Below the pieces are notes generated by a model. That model saw only the letters and a list, made by a program, of their open reading frames with translations, was not told the DNA's origin and searched no databases. From Chryseobacterium angstadtii (GTDB lineage Bacteria; Bacteroidota; Bacteroidia; Flavobacteriales; Weeksellaceae), in assembly GCF_001045465.1 (NCBI RefSeq), contig NZ_LFND01000003.1:930001-994000 (forward strand): 64,000 bases of DNA, written 5' to 3'. Of the stretch, positions 33,123-41,715 are shown one piece after another; position 1 is the stretch's first letter; the number at the start of each line of letters is the position of its first letter. Made by a program: the position numbers and the translations under genes.

Positions 33123-34484
33123 TTAAAGCAGTTTCCTGATCCAGTTTAATTTTTTTTCAGAGTAAGGTGGGTATTTAATATTGGGTTCGCCCCAGGTTGC
33201 TTTTTCAAGGATAGATTTCTGGTGCGAAAATGCTTCAAAACCAAATTTTCCATGATAATTTCCGATTCCGGAAGTTCCAACACCTCCAAACGGGAGATGA
33301 TCATTACCTAAATGCATAATCACATCGTTGATACATCCGCCTCCGAAAGACAATTTTGAAGTAAAGGCTTCTTTTTCTTCAGTATTTCGGGTGAAAAGGT
33401 AGGCGGCAAGAGGTTTCTCCAGTTCCAGGATCGTATTCAGGACCTTATTAAAACTTGTATAAGAAATAACAGGCAATACAGGTCCGAAGATTTCTTCCTG
33501 CATCACATCATCTTCCCAGTCGACAGAGTTCAGAAGGGTAGGTTCTATATACAGTTCTTCTTCGTTAAAAGTTCCTCCAAAATAAATTTTGTCTTTCTGA
33601 ATAAGCTTTATCAGACGGTTAAAGTTATTTCGGTTGATGATTCTTGTATAATGTTCGGAATCCGGCTGATATTTAAATTCAATAATATATTTTCGCAGCA
33701 TCTCCAGAAACTGCTCCTGAACAGATTCTTCTACAAGCAGATAATCGGGGGCTACACAGGTTTGTCCGGCATTGATGAATTTTCCCCAGACAATTCTTTT
33801 GGCGGCTATGTCAAGATCGGCCTCTTTCGTAACGATGACAGGCGATTTTCCACCTAATTCAAGAACAACAGGAGTGAGGTGTTCAGCTGCAGCTTTATAA
33901 ACGATTTTTCCCACTTTCGTGCTTCCTGTAAAAAATATTTTGTCAAATTTTTGCTTTAAAATAGCTGTTGTTTCTTCAATACCGCCTTCATAAACATAAA
34001 GGTATTCCGGAGGAAAATTTTCATTGATGAGTTTTGCCATCACTTTCATGGTGTTTTCCGCTATTTCACTCGGTTTTAATATACAGCAATTTCCCGCAGC
34101 TAACGCCGCAATCATAGGGGAAAGCGATAATTGATAAGGATAATTCCAGGCCCCGATCACAAGGACACAACCCAAAGGTTCCGGATGTATTTTGCTGGTC
34201 CCGATCTGATTGGCCAGATTCGTCCGTACTTTTTTAGGTTTTGAAAATGAGTTTAAGTTTTTTAAGTAATAATTGATATCATTCAGAACGAAAGAGATTT
34301 CTGTTGTAAACGTATCAAATTTTGATTTCCCGAAATCCAGGTGAATCGCTTCGTATAAAAGATTTTCATTTTTTATGATGATATCCCGTAGCTTTTCAAG
34401 GTACATTTTTCTGAACTTGATGCTTTTCGTCTGCTGTGTTTTGAAGAAAGCGTTCTGAAGGGATACAATTTCCTGAATGTTCAT
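33123..34484 (-). CDS. Aldehyde dehydrogenase family protein
   Basis: About 453 residues, the short class without an N-terminal extension, like class 3 / coniferyl-type enzymes. It oxidises an aldehyde to the acid with NAD(P)+. FTGSTKVGK is the cofactor loop, the glutamate is in LELGGKSP and the nucleophilic cysteine in NAGQTCVAPD. The frame runs up to a TTG at 34511, but the ATG at 34484 (MNIQEIV) is the natural start. It is 42 bases after the MFS gene and could be read from the same transcript; the substrate is unknown. Confidence 0.92.
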   Translation of the reverse strand: MNIQEIVSLQNAFFKTQQTKSIKFRKMYLEKLRDIIIKNENLLYEAIHLDFGKSKFDTFTTEISFVLNDINYYLKNLNSFSKPKKVRTNLANQIGTSKIHPEPLGCVLVIGAWNYPYQLSLSPMIAALAAGNCCILKPSEIAENTMKVMAKLINENFPPEYLYVYEGGIEETTAILKQKFDKIFFTGSTKVGKIVYKAAAEHLTPVVLELGGKSPVIVTKEADLDIAAKRIVWGKFINAGQTCVAPDYLLVEESVQEQFLEMLRKYIIEFKYQPDSEHYTRIINRNNFNRLIKLIQKDKIYFGGTFNEEELYIEPTLLNSVDWEDDVMQEEIFGPVLPVISYTSFNKVLNTILELEKPLAAYLFTRNTEEKEAFTSKLSFGGGCINDVIMHLGNDHLPFGGVGTSGIGNYHGKFGFEAFSHQKSILEKATWGEPNIKYPPYSEKKLNWIRKLL

Positions 34485-34526
34485 ATCGTAGAATTTCCAT
34501 AAATACAGCAAATTTCCGGCCTAAAA

Positions 34527-36089
34527 TTACATAATATTCCTCACCGCAATTTTTACCGGATGATAGAGGAGTAAAGCAAAAGCCGTGATAAGAGCCAGCC
34601 AGAAAAGTCCCGTAAAAATCTCCATATTCGAAAGAAGAATAGATTGGGCCGTTATTTTGGCTTTAAACGCTCCGGCAGTCATAGATAAGGAATCATTGAC
34701 AGGCAGTTTAGACAGATTGCTTCCGAAAACCTGGCTCCACTGGCTGTAAAAAACAGGATTGGTGTCTGTCATATTGAAACTGAGAGTATCAGAGTGTTTT
34801 AAAGTTAAAAACAGCATTAAATTCTGCATCAAAGCATAGCCTATGGCGGTGGTCCAGAAACGGGTAGTAGTTCCTAAAGCGGTAGCATTGGCCACATATC
34901 CTTCCGGCATGCCGGAAATTAAAAAGAAAACGAGCGGCGTAAAAAGAAGTCCCTGAGCAATTCCCTGCAGGAATAATGGCGGACAAATGGTTGATAGCGT
35001 AGTATCGGGATAAAAAGTATAGGTAAACCATGCACAATCTACAGCCAGAAGCAAAAATGCAGTAAAGAAAACAATTCTTGAAGAAACGCCCCGCATCAGA
35101 CAGATTCCGGATAAAACTACCCCTAATAAAGTTCCTGCCACATTCCAGTACTGGATATTCACAATATAATCCCAGGGCCATTTCCAGACTGTGGCCATTA
35201 TGCTGTATACATTATTCAACCCCGACCGGATCAGATAAAAAATGAAGAAGAGAATCATTCCGGCAATTACATTTTTTGAACTGAAAACTTCAAAATGAAA
35301 AATGGGTCTTTTGGAATTTCGCTGTTTAAGCATAAACAATCCTCCGGACAATAAAAACAGGAAGACACAGATGATAATGGTATCGGACTCCAGCCACATC
35401 AGCCTTTTACCGTAGATAATGGCATAACCTCCCGACTGCAGGCACGCCCAAAGCAGAAACCAACTCGTAATGTCAAGCTGATACAAAGGCATTTTAGGAA
35501 AAAACCGGTTGGTATTAAAAAGAGTGATTCCGATGATCAGAACAAAAATATGAAAATAGGCCATCATTAAAATCATGTGCTGAAAATCATAATTTTCTAT
35601 GCTGGATTTCAGCAAAGAAGTGGTTATGGTTCCACCGGTCAGCATAATGGTATACATAAAAAGATAGGCAATTACCTTAGCATGTCTGGTTTTTAGCTCG
35701 GCAATGATCAGAGGCAGGAAAATGGCCCCTTCAAACAATCCAAAGATGCCTTCCAGAAACCGGATGACGAGAATGACCTGATAATTGCTGGTGACCGACA
35801 AAACATAAAGTATAATCACAGAAACGGAGGACATCAGCAGAATGTAATATTTCACACTGAAATACGCCATAAACCGCTGTAATACCAGAAGAGTGACTAC
35901 AAATGTCCCGTACATCAGGATCATTAGATACTGAATGTCATCAGAATCTACATCCATAAAAGAAGAAGTGAAGGCACTGTTGGAATGAAGGAGCGACAAC
36001 AGCATCAGGTGAGGAAACAGGGCAAGTACCAATAACGGAAGTTTAAGCCATTGGGGAACCCATTTGTGATATACGGTATTGTGCTGCAT
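34527..36089 (-). CDS. MFS efflux transporter, EmrB/QacA-like (14 helices)
   Basis: 520 residues with about 14 hydrophobic segments, the DHA2 type of the major facilitator superfamily. With the HlyD-type adaptor (36270-37316) and the TolC-type outer-membrane protein (37322-38659) encoded upstream on the same strand, it forms a tripartite pump able to export drugs or metabolites across both membranes using the proton gradient. Motifs are weak: FLEGIFGLFEGAIFLP is the motif-C-like region. A 180-base gap separates it from the adaptor gene. Confidence 0.85.
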   Translation of the reverse strand: MQHNTVYHKWVPQWLKLPLLVLALFPHLMLLSLLHSNSAFTSSFMDVDSDDIQYLMILMYGTFVVTLLVLQRFMAYFSVKYYILLMSSVSVIILYVLSVTSNYQVILVIRFLEGIFGLFEGAIFLPLIIAELKTRHAKVIAYLFMYTIMLTGGTITTSLLKSSIENYDFQHMILMMAYFHIFVLIIGITLFNTNRFFPKMPLYQLDITSWFLLWACLQSGGYAIIYGKRLMWLESDTIIICVFLFLLSGGLFMLKQRNSKRPIFHFEVFSSKNVIAGMILFFIFYLIRSGLNNVYSIMATVWKWPWDYIVNIQYWNVAGTLLGVVLSGICLMRGVSSRIVFFTAFLLLAVDCAWFTYTFYPDTTLSTICPPLFLQGIAQGLLFTPLVFFLISGMPEGYVANATALGTTTRFWTTAIGYALMQNLMLFLTLKHSDTLSFNMTDTNPVFYSQWSQVFGSNLSKLPVNDSLSMTAGAFKAKITAQSILLSNMEIFTGLFWLALITAFALLLYHPVKIAVRNIM

Positions 36090-36269
36090 GAGAAGGAGAG
36101 TTTTTTAGGGCTAAAATGTAAAAGGACAAAAGGGTATAATAGAGGAAAAGCAGAAAAGCGCAAAAAAATGTAAGTTTTTGGCAGGCAAATCAGCAAATTA
36201 GCATTTTTGCCTTTTAACTATTTCTCCATTTCGCCTTTCTGCTTATTCCAACATTCACACACTAACAAT

Positions 36270-37316
36270 TTATATTTTCTTCGCACTCACCAGGACATTC
36301 ATCCCGGAAAGTAGTTTTTTGTTGTTTTGATTATTATTCAGGATAATTTTTATCGGGAATCTCTGTTCGATTTTAACAAAATTTCCTGTGGCATTATCGG
36401 GTTTTACCAATGAAAACTGGGACCCTGATGCAGGCGATACGGAAACTACTTTTCCTTTGAATTCAATATCTGGATAAGCGTCTGCAGTAATTGTTACTTC
36501 CTGCTTGGGATCTATTTGTCCGAGCTGGGTTTCTTTATAATTGGCGATAATCCACTTTTCTTTACTGACAATCTGTACAAGAGCCTGACCTTCTTTAATC
36601 AGCTGCCCTTCCTGGATGGTTTTCTTGCCTACCCAGCCATCGTATGGAGCTGTGATCAAGGTATAGGAAAGAAAAAGTCTGGCATTATTAAGGTTGGCTG
36701 AACTCTGCTGAATCTGGCTTTTTACAGGAGCAACTTTAGTCTGTTGTTCACTGGCGCCTGCTCTTACAGCATTTTTCTGTTCTTCAAGGGCTAAAAGGTT
36801 CGCTTTGGCCTGATCATAAGAGGCTTTTACGTTTTCAAACTGCTGCTCTGTTGCGGCATCTTCTGAAACTAAATTTTTATACCTCTTAAAATCCTGTTCG
36901 GTTCTCCATATATCAATTTTTGCCGAAGCTATTTTGGCATCAATGATTTTGGAATCGCTTTCTTTGGTATTCACACCGCTTTCGATGGTCGTAATATTTT
37001 CAGCATTGGCATGAAGACCTGCTTCGGCCATTTTAACCTGATTAATGAACTCCCTGTTGTCTATGACGATTAAAGTATCTCCTTTGTGAACGAATTGATT
37101 TTCTTCAAACTGTATGGTCTTAATGAATCCGGAAACTTTACTGGAAACCGGAGTGATATACTGTTCAATCTGAGCATCATTGGTCGTGACATTTTTTCTT
37201 GTGAAAAGGTAGAAGCTTACCATTCCTGTAATTCCGCTGATAATGAGAATCCAGGCCAGAAGTGTAATGGTTTTGTTGATTCTTTTCTCCTTTTGTGTCA
37301 GTTGTTTCTTTGCCAT
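36270..37316 (-). CDS. HlyD/EmrA-family membrane fusion protein
   Basis: 348 residues. A short cytoplasmic tail and one membrane helix (about 14-33) lead to the periplasmic part: a split lipoyl-like domain (VSGFIKTIQFEENQFVHKGD and ITAPYDGWVGKKTIQEGQ) around a long alpha-helical hairpin (about 90-200), then a beta-barrel domain. It joins the MFS pump to the outer-membrane channel. It lies 5 bases after the TolC-like gene. Confidence 0.92.
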   Translation of the reverse strand: MAKKQLTQKEKRINKTITLLAWILIISGITGMVSFYLFTRKNVTTNDAQIEQYITPVSSKVSGFIKTIQFEENQFVHKGDTLIVIDNREFINQVKMAEAGLHANAENITTIESGVNTKESDSKIIDAKIASAKIDIWRTEQDFKRYKNLVSEDAATEQQFENVKASYDQAKANLLALEEQKNAVRAGASEQQTKVAPVKSQIQQSSANLNNARLFLSYTLITAPYDGWVGKKTIQEGQLIKEGQALVQIVSKEKWIIANYKETQLGQIDPKQEVTITADAYPDIEFKGKVVSVSPASGSQFSLVKPDNATGNFVKIEQRFPIKIILNNNQNNKKLLSGMNVLVSAKKI

Positions 37317-37321
37317 AGTTT

Positions 37322-38659
37322 TTATAGGTTTCCAATCGTATACTGGAGTTGGTAATATTTGAGTTGTCGGTTGATTTTTACAGAAATAAGATTGGATTCA
37401 GCTTCCAGATAAGCATTGTCAGCGTCAATCAATTCGGTGATCAGGCTGAGCTTATTGGCATATTTTGTCTTTACAATTCTATAGTTTTCTTTTGCCTGCC
37501 CAATGGCTTCTTCTGCAATTTTAACTTTCTGATCTGTTTCTTCGAACTTTTTATAGGCTTCATACACGAGATGTCTCACTGTTTCATCATTTTCTTCGAT
37601 CTGAAGCTTGGCCAGATCAATATTCTCTCTGGCTTCCTGCATTTTATATTTATTTTTATACAGGTTTTCAATAGGGTACGTAAGGTTGACTCCAAGCATT
37701 CCTAAGCGGTATGCGTAAGGTTCAGGAGGAAAGAACATCATATTGGGATACTTGATAAAATATTCTCCGCCTGCCGTGATTTTGGGTAAATAGTTGGATT
37801 TTGTAATTTTTTTATCCAATTCTTTAAGCGAAAGGTTTTTCCGTGCCATTTGTACGGATTCATTCCTGCTTAATGCAGTTTCCGTCAGTTCTTCAATATA
37901 AGGAATGGTGGCTCCTTCAGAGAGAAGATCTTGGGTGTCTGCATGCATTTCCTGTGTTTCCGGTAGTGAGAGGATTGTTTTAAGCTTATGTTCCGCGATT
38001 TGAATGTCGTTGTTCAGTTCCGTCCAGCTCATGGTATGGTTGGAGAGCTGCAAAGAGGTACGGAGCACTTCATTGACGGTAACCACTCCATTGGCTTTTA
38101 AAGCTTTTACCTGTTTGATATTGACGGAATCTTCTTTGATTTTATCGTTGATAAGATGCTGCTGCTCCTTTAAATGATGAATCTGAAGAAAAGCGGTAAT
38201 GATTTCCATTTTCAGCAGCCTTTCATCCTGATGGGTTTTTAAAGCTGAGATTTCAGTGTCTATAGATGTTTTTTTCTCGGTATTTTTTATTTTTCCACCC
38301 ATATAAACCGGAATAGAAGCAGACAACGTAAAATCATACATTCCGTTGATGATATCATACTTCGTGGCGGTATTGAAAAAGCCATTTTGATGCTGAAAAA
38401 GATTGGTCACCTGATTGTAACTGGTATGAAACTCAATATCCGGAAGTTTTTCCATCGCAAGGTCTTTTTCCCTGGTGACAGACATTTCATTCTTCAAATG
38501 ACTTATCCGGATGTTTTTGTTGTTTTTTAAACCGGTCTCAATGGCCTGCTGAAGGCTGAGATTCCGGTAATCAATCATCTGTGAGTGTAAAAGACTGCCT
38601 GTCAGCAGTAAGTACAACGCTACGCCCTGATATCGGCATGCGTTAAATATCATATTCAT
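37322..38659 (-). CDS. TolC-family outer-membrane channel protein
   Basis: 445 residues. A signal peptide ends near LLTGSLLHSQ, followed by the two repeated outer-membrane efflux domains with long helices (for example LSLQQAIETGLKNNKNIRIS and KLSLITELIDADNAYLEAE). It would form the trimeric exit duct of the pump encoded with it. It is the first gene of the minus-strand operon and is divergent from the AraC regulator gene. A -7 box lies 42 bases upstream. Confidence 0.9.
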   Translation of the reverse strand: MNMIFNACRYQGVALYLLLTGSLLHSQMIDYRNLSLQQAIETGLKNNKNIRISHLKNEMSVTREKDLAMEKLPDIEFHTSYNQVTNLFQHQNGFFNTATKYDIINGMYDFTLSASIPVYMGGKIKNTEKKTSIDTEISALKTHQDERLLKMEIITAFLQIHHLKEQQHLINDKIKEDSVNIKQVKALKANGVVTVNEVLRTSLQLSNHTMSWTELNNDIQIAEHKLKTILSLPETQEMHADTQDLLSEGATIPYIEELTETALSRNESVQMARKNLSLKELDKKITKSNYLPKITAGGEYFIKYPNMMFFPPEPYAYRLGMLGVNLTYPIENLYKNKYKMQEARENIDLAKLQIEENDETVRHLVYEAYKKFEETDQKVKIAEEAIGQAKENYRIVKTKYANKLSLITELIDADNAYLEAESNLISVKINRQLKYYQLQYTIGNL

Positions 38660-38700
38660 AATTTAAGTAAAGGATTTTTGCTGAAATGATTTTGATGCTG

Positions 38701-38708
38701 CAAAGTTA
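38701..38708 (-). promoter_or_regulatory. -7 promoter box for the efflux operon
   Basis: The minus strand reads TAACTTTG, an exact TAnnTTTG, 41 bases before the TolC-type start codon, in the region shared with the divergent araC-type gene. Confidence 0.5.
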
Positions 38709-38796
38709 CGGTAGAGATTATCGGACCTGATTTGTGAAAACAGAAAAAGATTTGCTCATTTACGCCAATGTGGAATTTTCTTTTTACCTTTATTCA

Positions 38797-39600
38797 ATGA
38801 ATGACAGTCATTTTGAAGCAGTAGAGGAAGAAGATGCAGAATTTTATGTCTACAATGTACTTACCGGGAATGTAACCACGGATGTCCATCATCATAGTTC
38901 TGCCCAATTAGTTTATGCTGAAGGCGGAATAGTTCATGTTTTTACAGATCAGAAACATTGGTATCTGCCTGCAAGATGTTTTATGTGGATTCCCGCTGGA
39001 ACTCCCCATTATATTTTTTCTACCAGTCCGCAGGTAGATCTTTATAATTTCTATTTCAAGAAAGAAGAAAATGAAAGTGGCTTTTTTGATGAAATTAATA
39101 TCTATTCGGTAAGTCATCTCCTGAGAGAAATGATTTTATATGCAAAAGACTGGGATGGGAAAATCACAAAAAATGATGGAGCTAAATATTATTTCCTCAA
39201 AGCCTTAAAAGGAATACTTCCTGAAAAGAGAGATAAGAAACTCGCTTTTCCTGTTCAGCATCCGTTTCCCAAAGATGAAACCCTGCTGAAGATTGCAAAA
39301 TACATTCATGCCAACCTGGAAAAGCCTCTTACCATTGAATCTACGGCAAAAGAATTTGGAATGAGTACCAGAACCCTGTCCAGAAAGTTTAAAGAGATTT
39401 TAGGGATGAATTATGTCCGTTTTTTAAGGGCTTTGAGAATTACCCGCTCTCTGGAGTTAATGTTGGAAGGAAAGTACAATATGTATGAAATAGCCATGAT
39501 GGTAGGCTACAACAGCCTGTCTTCCTTCAGTAATATCTTTAAAAAAGTAATCGGAATACCGCCTACGGAGTATCAACAGAAACTGAAAGGCGGGAATTGA
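38797..39600 (+). CDS. AraC-family transcriptional regulator
   Basis: About 267 residues. An N-terminal cupin-like sensing domain (HHHSSAQLVYAEGG, PAGTPHYIF) is followed by two C-terminal helix-turn-helix motifs (LTIESTAKEFGMSTRTLSRKF and MYEIAMMVGYNSLSSFSNIF). It is divergent from the efflux operon and is most likely its ligand-responsive regulator. The frame is open to a GTG at 38734, but the added 21 residues look like leader translation, so I prefer the ATG at 38797. Confidence 0.88.
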   Translation: MNDSHFEAVEEEDAEFYVYNVLTGNVTTDVHHHSSAQLVYAEGGIVHVFTDQKHWYLPARCFMWIPAGTPHYIFSTSPQVDLYNFYFKKEENESGFFDEINIYSVSHLLREMILYAKDWDGKITKNDGAKYYFLKALKGILPEKRDKKLAFPVQHPFPKDETLLKIAKYIHANLEKPLTIESTAKEFGMSTRTLSRKFKEILGMNYVRFLRALRITRSLELMLEGKYNMYEIAMMVGYNSLSSFSNIFKKVIGIPPTEYQQKLKGGN

Positions 39601-39603
39601 TTT

Positions 39604-39988
39604 ATTGGTGGCTTCGAGAGCCTCAGCCACCAATAGTGAGGTTTTCATTATTAATGAAAAAAGTATGCTAAAAACAGGTGGCTCCGGGAATCTCAGCTAC
39701 CGATTGTGAATTTCACTTAATATTGTTGTAAAAAGTCCTTCGACATTGGTGGCTTCGAGTGCCTCAGCCACCAATAGTGAGGTTTTCATTAATAATGAAA
39801 AAAAGTCTTTAAAAAACACAGGTGGCTCCGGGAATCTCAGCTACCGATTGTGAATTTCACTTAATATTGTTGTAAAAAGTCCTTCGACATTGGTGGCTTC
39901 GAGTACCTCAGCCACCAATAGTGAGGTTTTCATTAATAATGAAAAAAGTACGTTAAAAACAGGTGGCTGAGGCTCTCGAAGCCACCTG
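39604..39988. repeat. Tandem array of a 141-144-bp hairpin-bearing unit (2.7 copies)
   Basis: Units begin at 39604, 39745 and 39889. Each starts with the inverted repeat ATTGGTGGCT/AGCCACCAAT, then a near-perfect 9-bp palindrome TTTTCATTA/TAATGAAAA, then in the complete units a second GGTGGCT...AGCTACC hairpin. The third copy is cut short and ends in an inverted version of the first hairpin (AGGTGGCTGAGGCTCTCG...CCACCT). No gene lies in 39601-40106. Confidence 0.9.
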
Positions 39989-40050
39989 TATCCCATAGAA
40001 GTATAGTAGGCTGTACAAAAAGCCCTATGAAATGATCAACAATAAACAAA

Positions 40051-40080
40051 AAAACCACCTCAATAAATTGAAGTGGTTTT
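40051..40080 (-). terminator. Terminator of the rpsF-rpsR-rplI operon
   Basis: A 13-bp stem with one mismatch (AAAACCAC-TCAA/TTGA-GTGGTTTT) and a 4-base loop, followed on the minus strand by a T run, 26 bases after the rplI stop codon. Confidence 0.85.
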
Positions 40081-40106
40081 GTATGGTGAGAAAATTCTCA
40101 GCTTAA

Positions 40107-40616
40107 TTAAGCTTCCTCAGATTCAGATTTTACTTCCTCTTTTTTAGCAGCTGGAGCAGCTACTACCGGAGCGTCAGATACAATATCGAATTCGAAGTTG
40201 TATTCAACGTTTCTGTGAAGTCTGATAAGAGCTGTGAATTTACCAGTTCTCTTGATCGTGTTACCAGGAATTTTGATGTATTTTTTCTCTACAGAAACAC
40301 CAGCTTTTCCTAAAGCTTCAGCTAAATCAGCATTGTTGATAGATCCGAATAATTTATCACCAGAACCTACTTTTGCAGGAATAGTGATAGAAGTTTTCTT
40401 CAATTGCTCAACTACCGCGTTAGCAGCAGCGATTAATTTAGCTTCTTCTTCTTTTCTAGCTTCTAGAGTAGCTTCTAAAGCAGCTTTGTTTTTAGGGGTA
40501 GCTAAAAGTGCAAATCCTTGAGGGATTAAGAAGTTTCTAGCATAACCAGGCTTTACGCTTACTGTATCAAACTCAAGTCCTAAGTTTTCTACGTCTTTTT
40601 TTAGGATGATATCCAT
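40107..40616 (-). CDS. rplI: Ribosomal protein bL9
   Basis: 169 residues. The N-terminal L9 domain has the MDIILKKDVENLG start and VKPGYARNFLIPQGFA signature, followed by the long connecting helix (about 45-75) and the C-terminal RNA-binding domain (GSGDKLFGSINNADLAEAL). A 20-residue Ala/Lys/Glu tail is extra. L9 helps to keep the reading frame. It is the third gene of the S6-S18-L9 operon, 155 bases after rpsR, a gap that holds a heptad array and a hairpin. Confidence 0.97.
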   Translation of the reverse strand: MDIILKKDVENLGLEFDTVSVKPGYARNFLIPQGFALLATPKNKAALEATLEARKEEEAKLIAAANAVVEQLKKTSITIPAKVGSGDKLFGSINNADLAEALGKAGVSVEKKYIKIPGNTIKRTGKFTALIRLHRNVEYNFEFDIVSDAPVVAAPAAKKEEVKSESEEA

Positions 40617-40631
40617 TGTTGTTGTCCTTTT

Positions 40632-40708
40632 TTTAGAATTTAGATGTTAGAAATTAGAAGTTAGACAATGTCTGTTATCTTAAATCATGTACCTAAAATC
40701 AAGTTAGA
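40632..40708. repeat. Heptad-phased degenerate repeat array inside the ribosomal protein operon
   Basis: Eleven 7-base units (TTTAGAT, GTTAGAA, ATTAGAA, GTTAGAC and similar), starting 16 bases upstream of the rplI start codon, in the gap between rpsR and rplI. Confidence 0.75.
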
Positions 40709-40733
40709 ATTAATTATTTATTCAGCAACAAAA

Positions 40734-40751
40734 GAAGAGGTTGCCCTCTTC
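40734..40751 (-). promoter_or_regulatory. Intercistronic hairpin between rpsR and rplI
   Basis: GAAGAGG pairs with CCTCTTC around a 4-base loop; on the minus strand TTTTG follows. It may be a weak terminator, attenuator or mRNA-stabilising stem that sets the ratio of L9 to S18. Confidence 0.5.
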
Positions 40752-40771
40752 CTTTATTTATTTTTTTTGTC

Positions 40772-41074
40772 TTATTTCAATAAGTCAGCTACGTAAGGTA
40801 GTAAAGAAAGGTGTCTTGCTCTTTTGATAGCAGCAGAAACTTTTCTTTGGTATTTTAAAGAAGTTCCAGTGTATCTTCTTGGTAAGATTTTACCTTGCTC
40901 GTTTACGAATTGTAATAAGAAATCAGCATCTTTGTAATCAACGTGCTTAATTCCGTATTTTTTGAATCTACAATATTTCTTTTCAGATTTTGTATTGATA
41001 TCAAGTGGAGTTAAGAATTTTACTTCTGATTCTCCTCCAGCTGAGGCTTGTTTAGCCATTTCATCTATTGCCAT
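40772..41074 (-). CDS. rpsR: Ribosomal protein bS18
   Basis: 100 residues. The core [29 protein letters not shown] and the tail [12 protein letters not shown] are characteristic of S18, which pairs with S6 on the small subunit platform. The N-terminus is about 25 residues longer than in E. coli ([16 protein letters not shown]). It lies 33 bases after rpsF. Confidence 0.97.
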   Translation of the reverse strand: MAIDEMAKQASAGGESEVKFLTPLDINTKSEKKYCRFKKYGIKHVDYKDADFLLQFVNEQGKILPRRYTGTSLKYQRKVSAAIKRARHLSLLPYVADLLK

Positions 41075-41107
41075 GTCTTGTCTTTTTTAAAAAATAGGGT
41101 TAATTAA

Positions 41108-41449
41108 TTAAGCTTTAGCTGATTTTACTTTAGCTCTTCTAGTTACAGCGTACTCAACAGCGTGCTTGTCAAGTTTTGTAGTCAGGTAACGGATTACTCT
41201 TTCGTCACGTTTGAATGCTAATTCTAAATCAGCAACTACAGTACCTTCGCCTTTAAATTCGATTAAAGTATAGAACCCATTCTTTTTCAATTGGATTGGG
41301 TAAGCTAATTTTTTTAATCCCCAGTTTTCTTTGGCAACGATTTCGCAGTTCTTTTCTTTGATAAGATCTACATACTTGTTCACTGCTTCCTCTACCTGTG
41401 ACTCAGATAGAACGGGAGTTAAAATGAAAACAGTTTCGTAATTGTTCAT
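41108..41449 (-). CDS. rpsF: Ribosomal protein bS6
   Basis: 113 residues. It begins [16 protein letters not shown], the typical S6 start, with [23 protein letters not shown] and the [13 protein letters not shown] block. It binds S18 and 16S rRNA. It is the first gene of the operon, with a well-formed promoter upstream. Confidence 0.97.
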   Translation of the reverse strand: MNNYETVFILTPVLSESQVEEAVNKYVDLIKEKNCEIVAKENWGLKKLAYPIQLKKNGFYTLIEFKGEGTVVADLELAFKRDERVIRYLTTKLDKHAVEYAVTRRAKVKSAKA

Positions 41450-41483
41450 AATGTTAAATGAATTTGTTAATTATTTCGAGGTG

Positions 41484-41514
41484 CAAAATTAGAGAATATA
41501 TTTGAAATATGCAA
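41484..41514 (-). promoter_or_regulatory. Promoter of the rpsF operon
   Basis: The minus strand reads TTG (41514-41512), a 20-base spacer, then TAATTTTG (41491-41484), 35 bases before the rpsF start. Both boxes match the Bacteroidota consensus. Confidence 0.7.
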
Positions 41515-41579
41515 TATCTGTATGAATATTTGTGAGTGGGGATTAATGATTGGGACAAGTGGGAGACAATGAGGGCAAA

Positions 41580-41614
41580 GATTCTAGATACAAGACATAG
41601 ATATTAGAGATGAG
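41580..41614. repeat. Heptad-phased degenerate repeat array
   Basis: Five 7-base units (GATTCTA, GATACAA, GACATAG, ATATTAG, AGATGAG). The preceding 40 bases may be decayed units in the same phase. Confidence 0.6.
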
Positions 41615-41673
41615 ACTTTTTACAGCAACGGGTAACCAAACTCCATATTCTCAACTTCAAAATTTCATCATAA

Positions 41674-41715
41674 TAACTCGCGCCCCGAACCTCGTAACCC
41701 GAACCTCGCAACTAG
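41674..41715. repeat. Heptad-phased degenerate repeat array running into the ClC stop codon
   Basis: Six 7-base units (TAACTCG, CGCCCCG, AACCTCG, TAACCCG, AACCTCG, CAACTAG). The last unit contains the stop codon of the minus-strand ClC gene (41712-41714). Confidence 0.75.

Noticed and set aside
34527..38659. Efflux operon as dedicated exporter of the six-cysteine peptide
   Set aside because: The pump is an MFS type without a C39 peptidase domain to cut at GG. It is regulated by its own AraC protein and looks like a drug or metabolite pump.
39604..39988. CRISPR array
   Set aside because: Units are 141-144 bp long and near-identical over their whole length; there are no short repeats with unique spacers and no cas genes.
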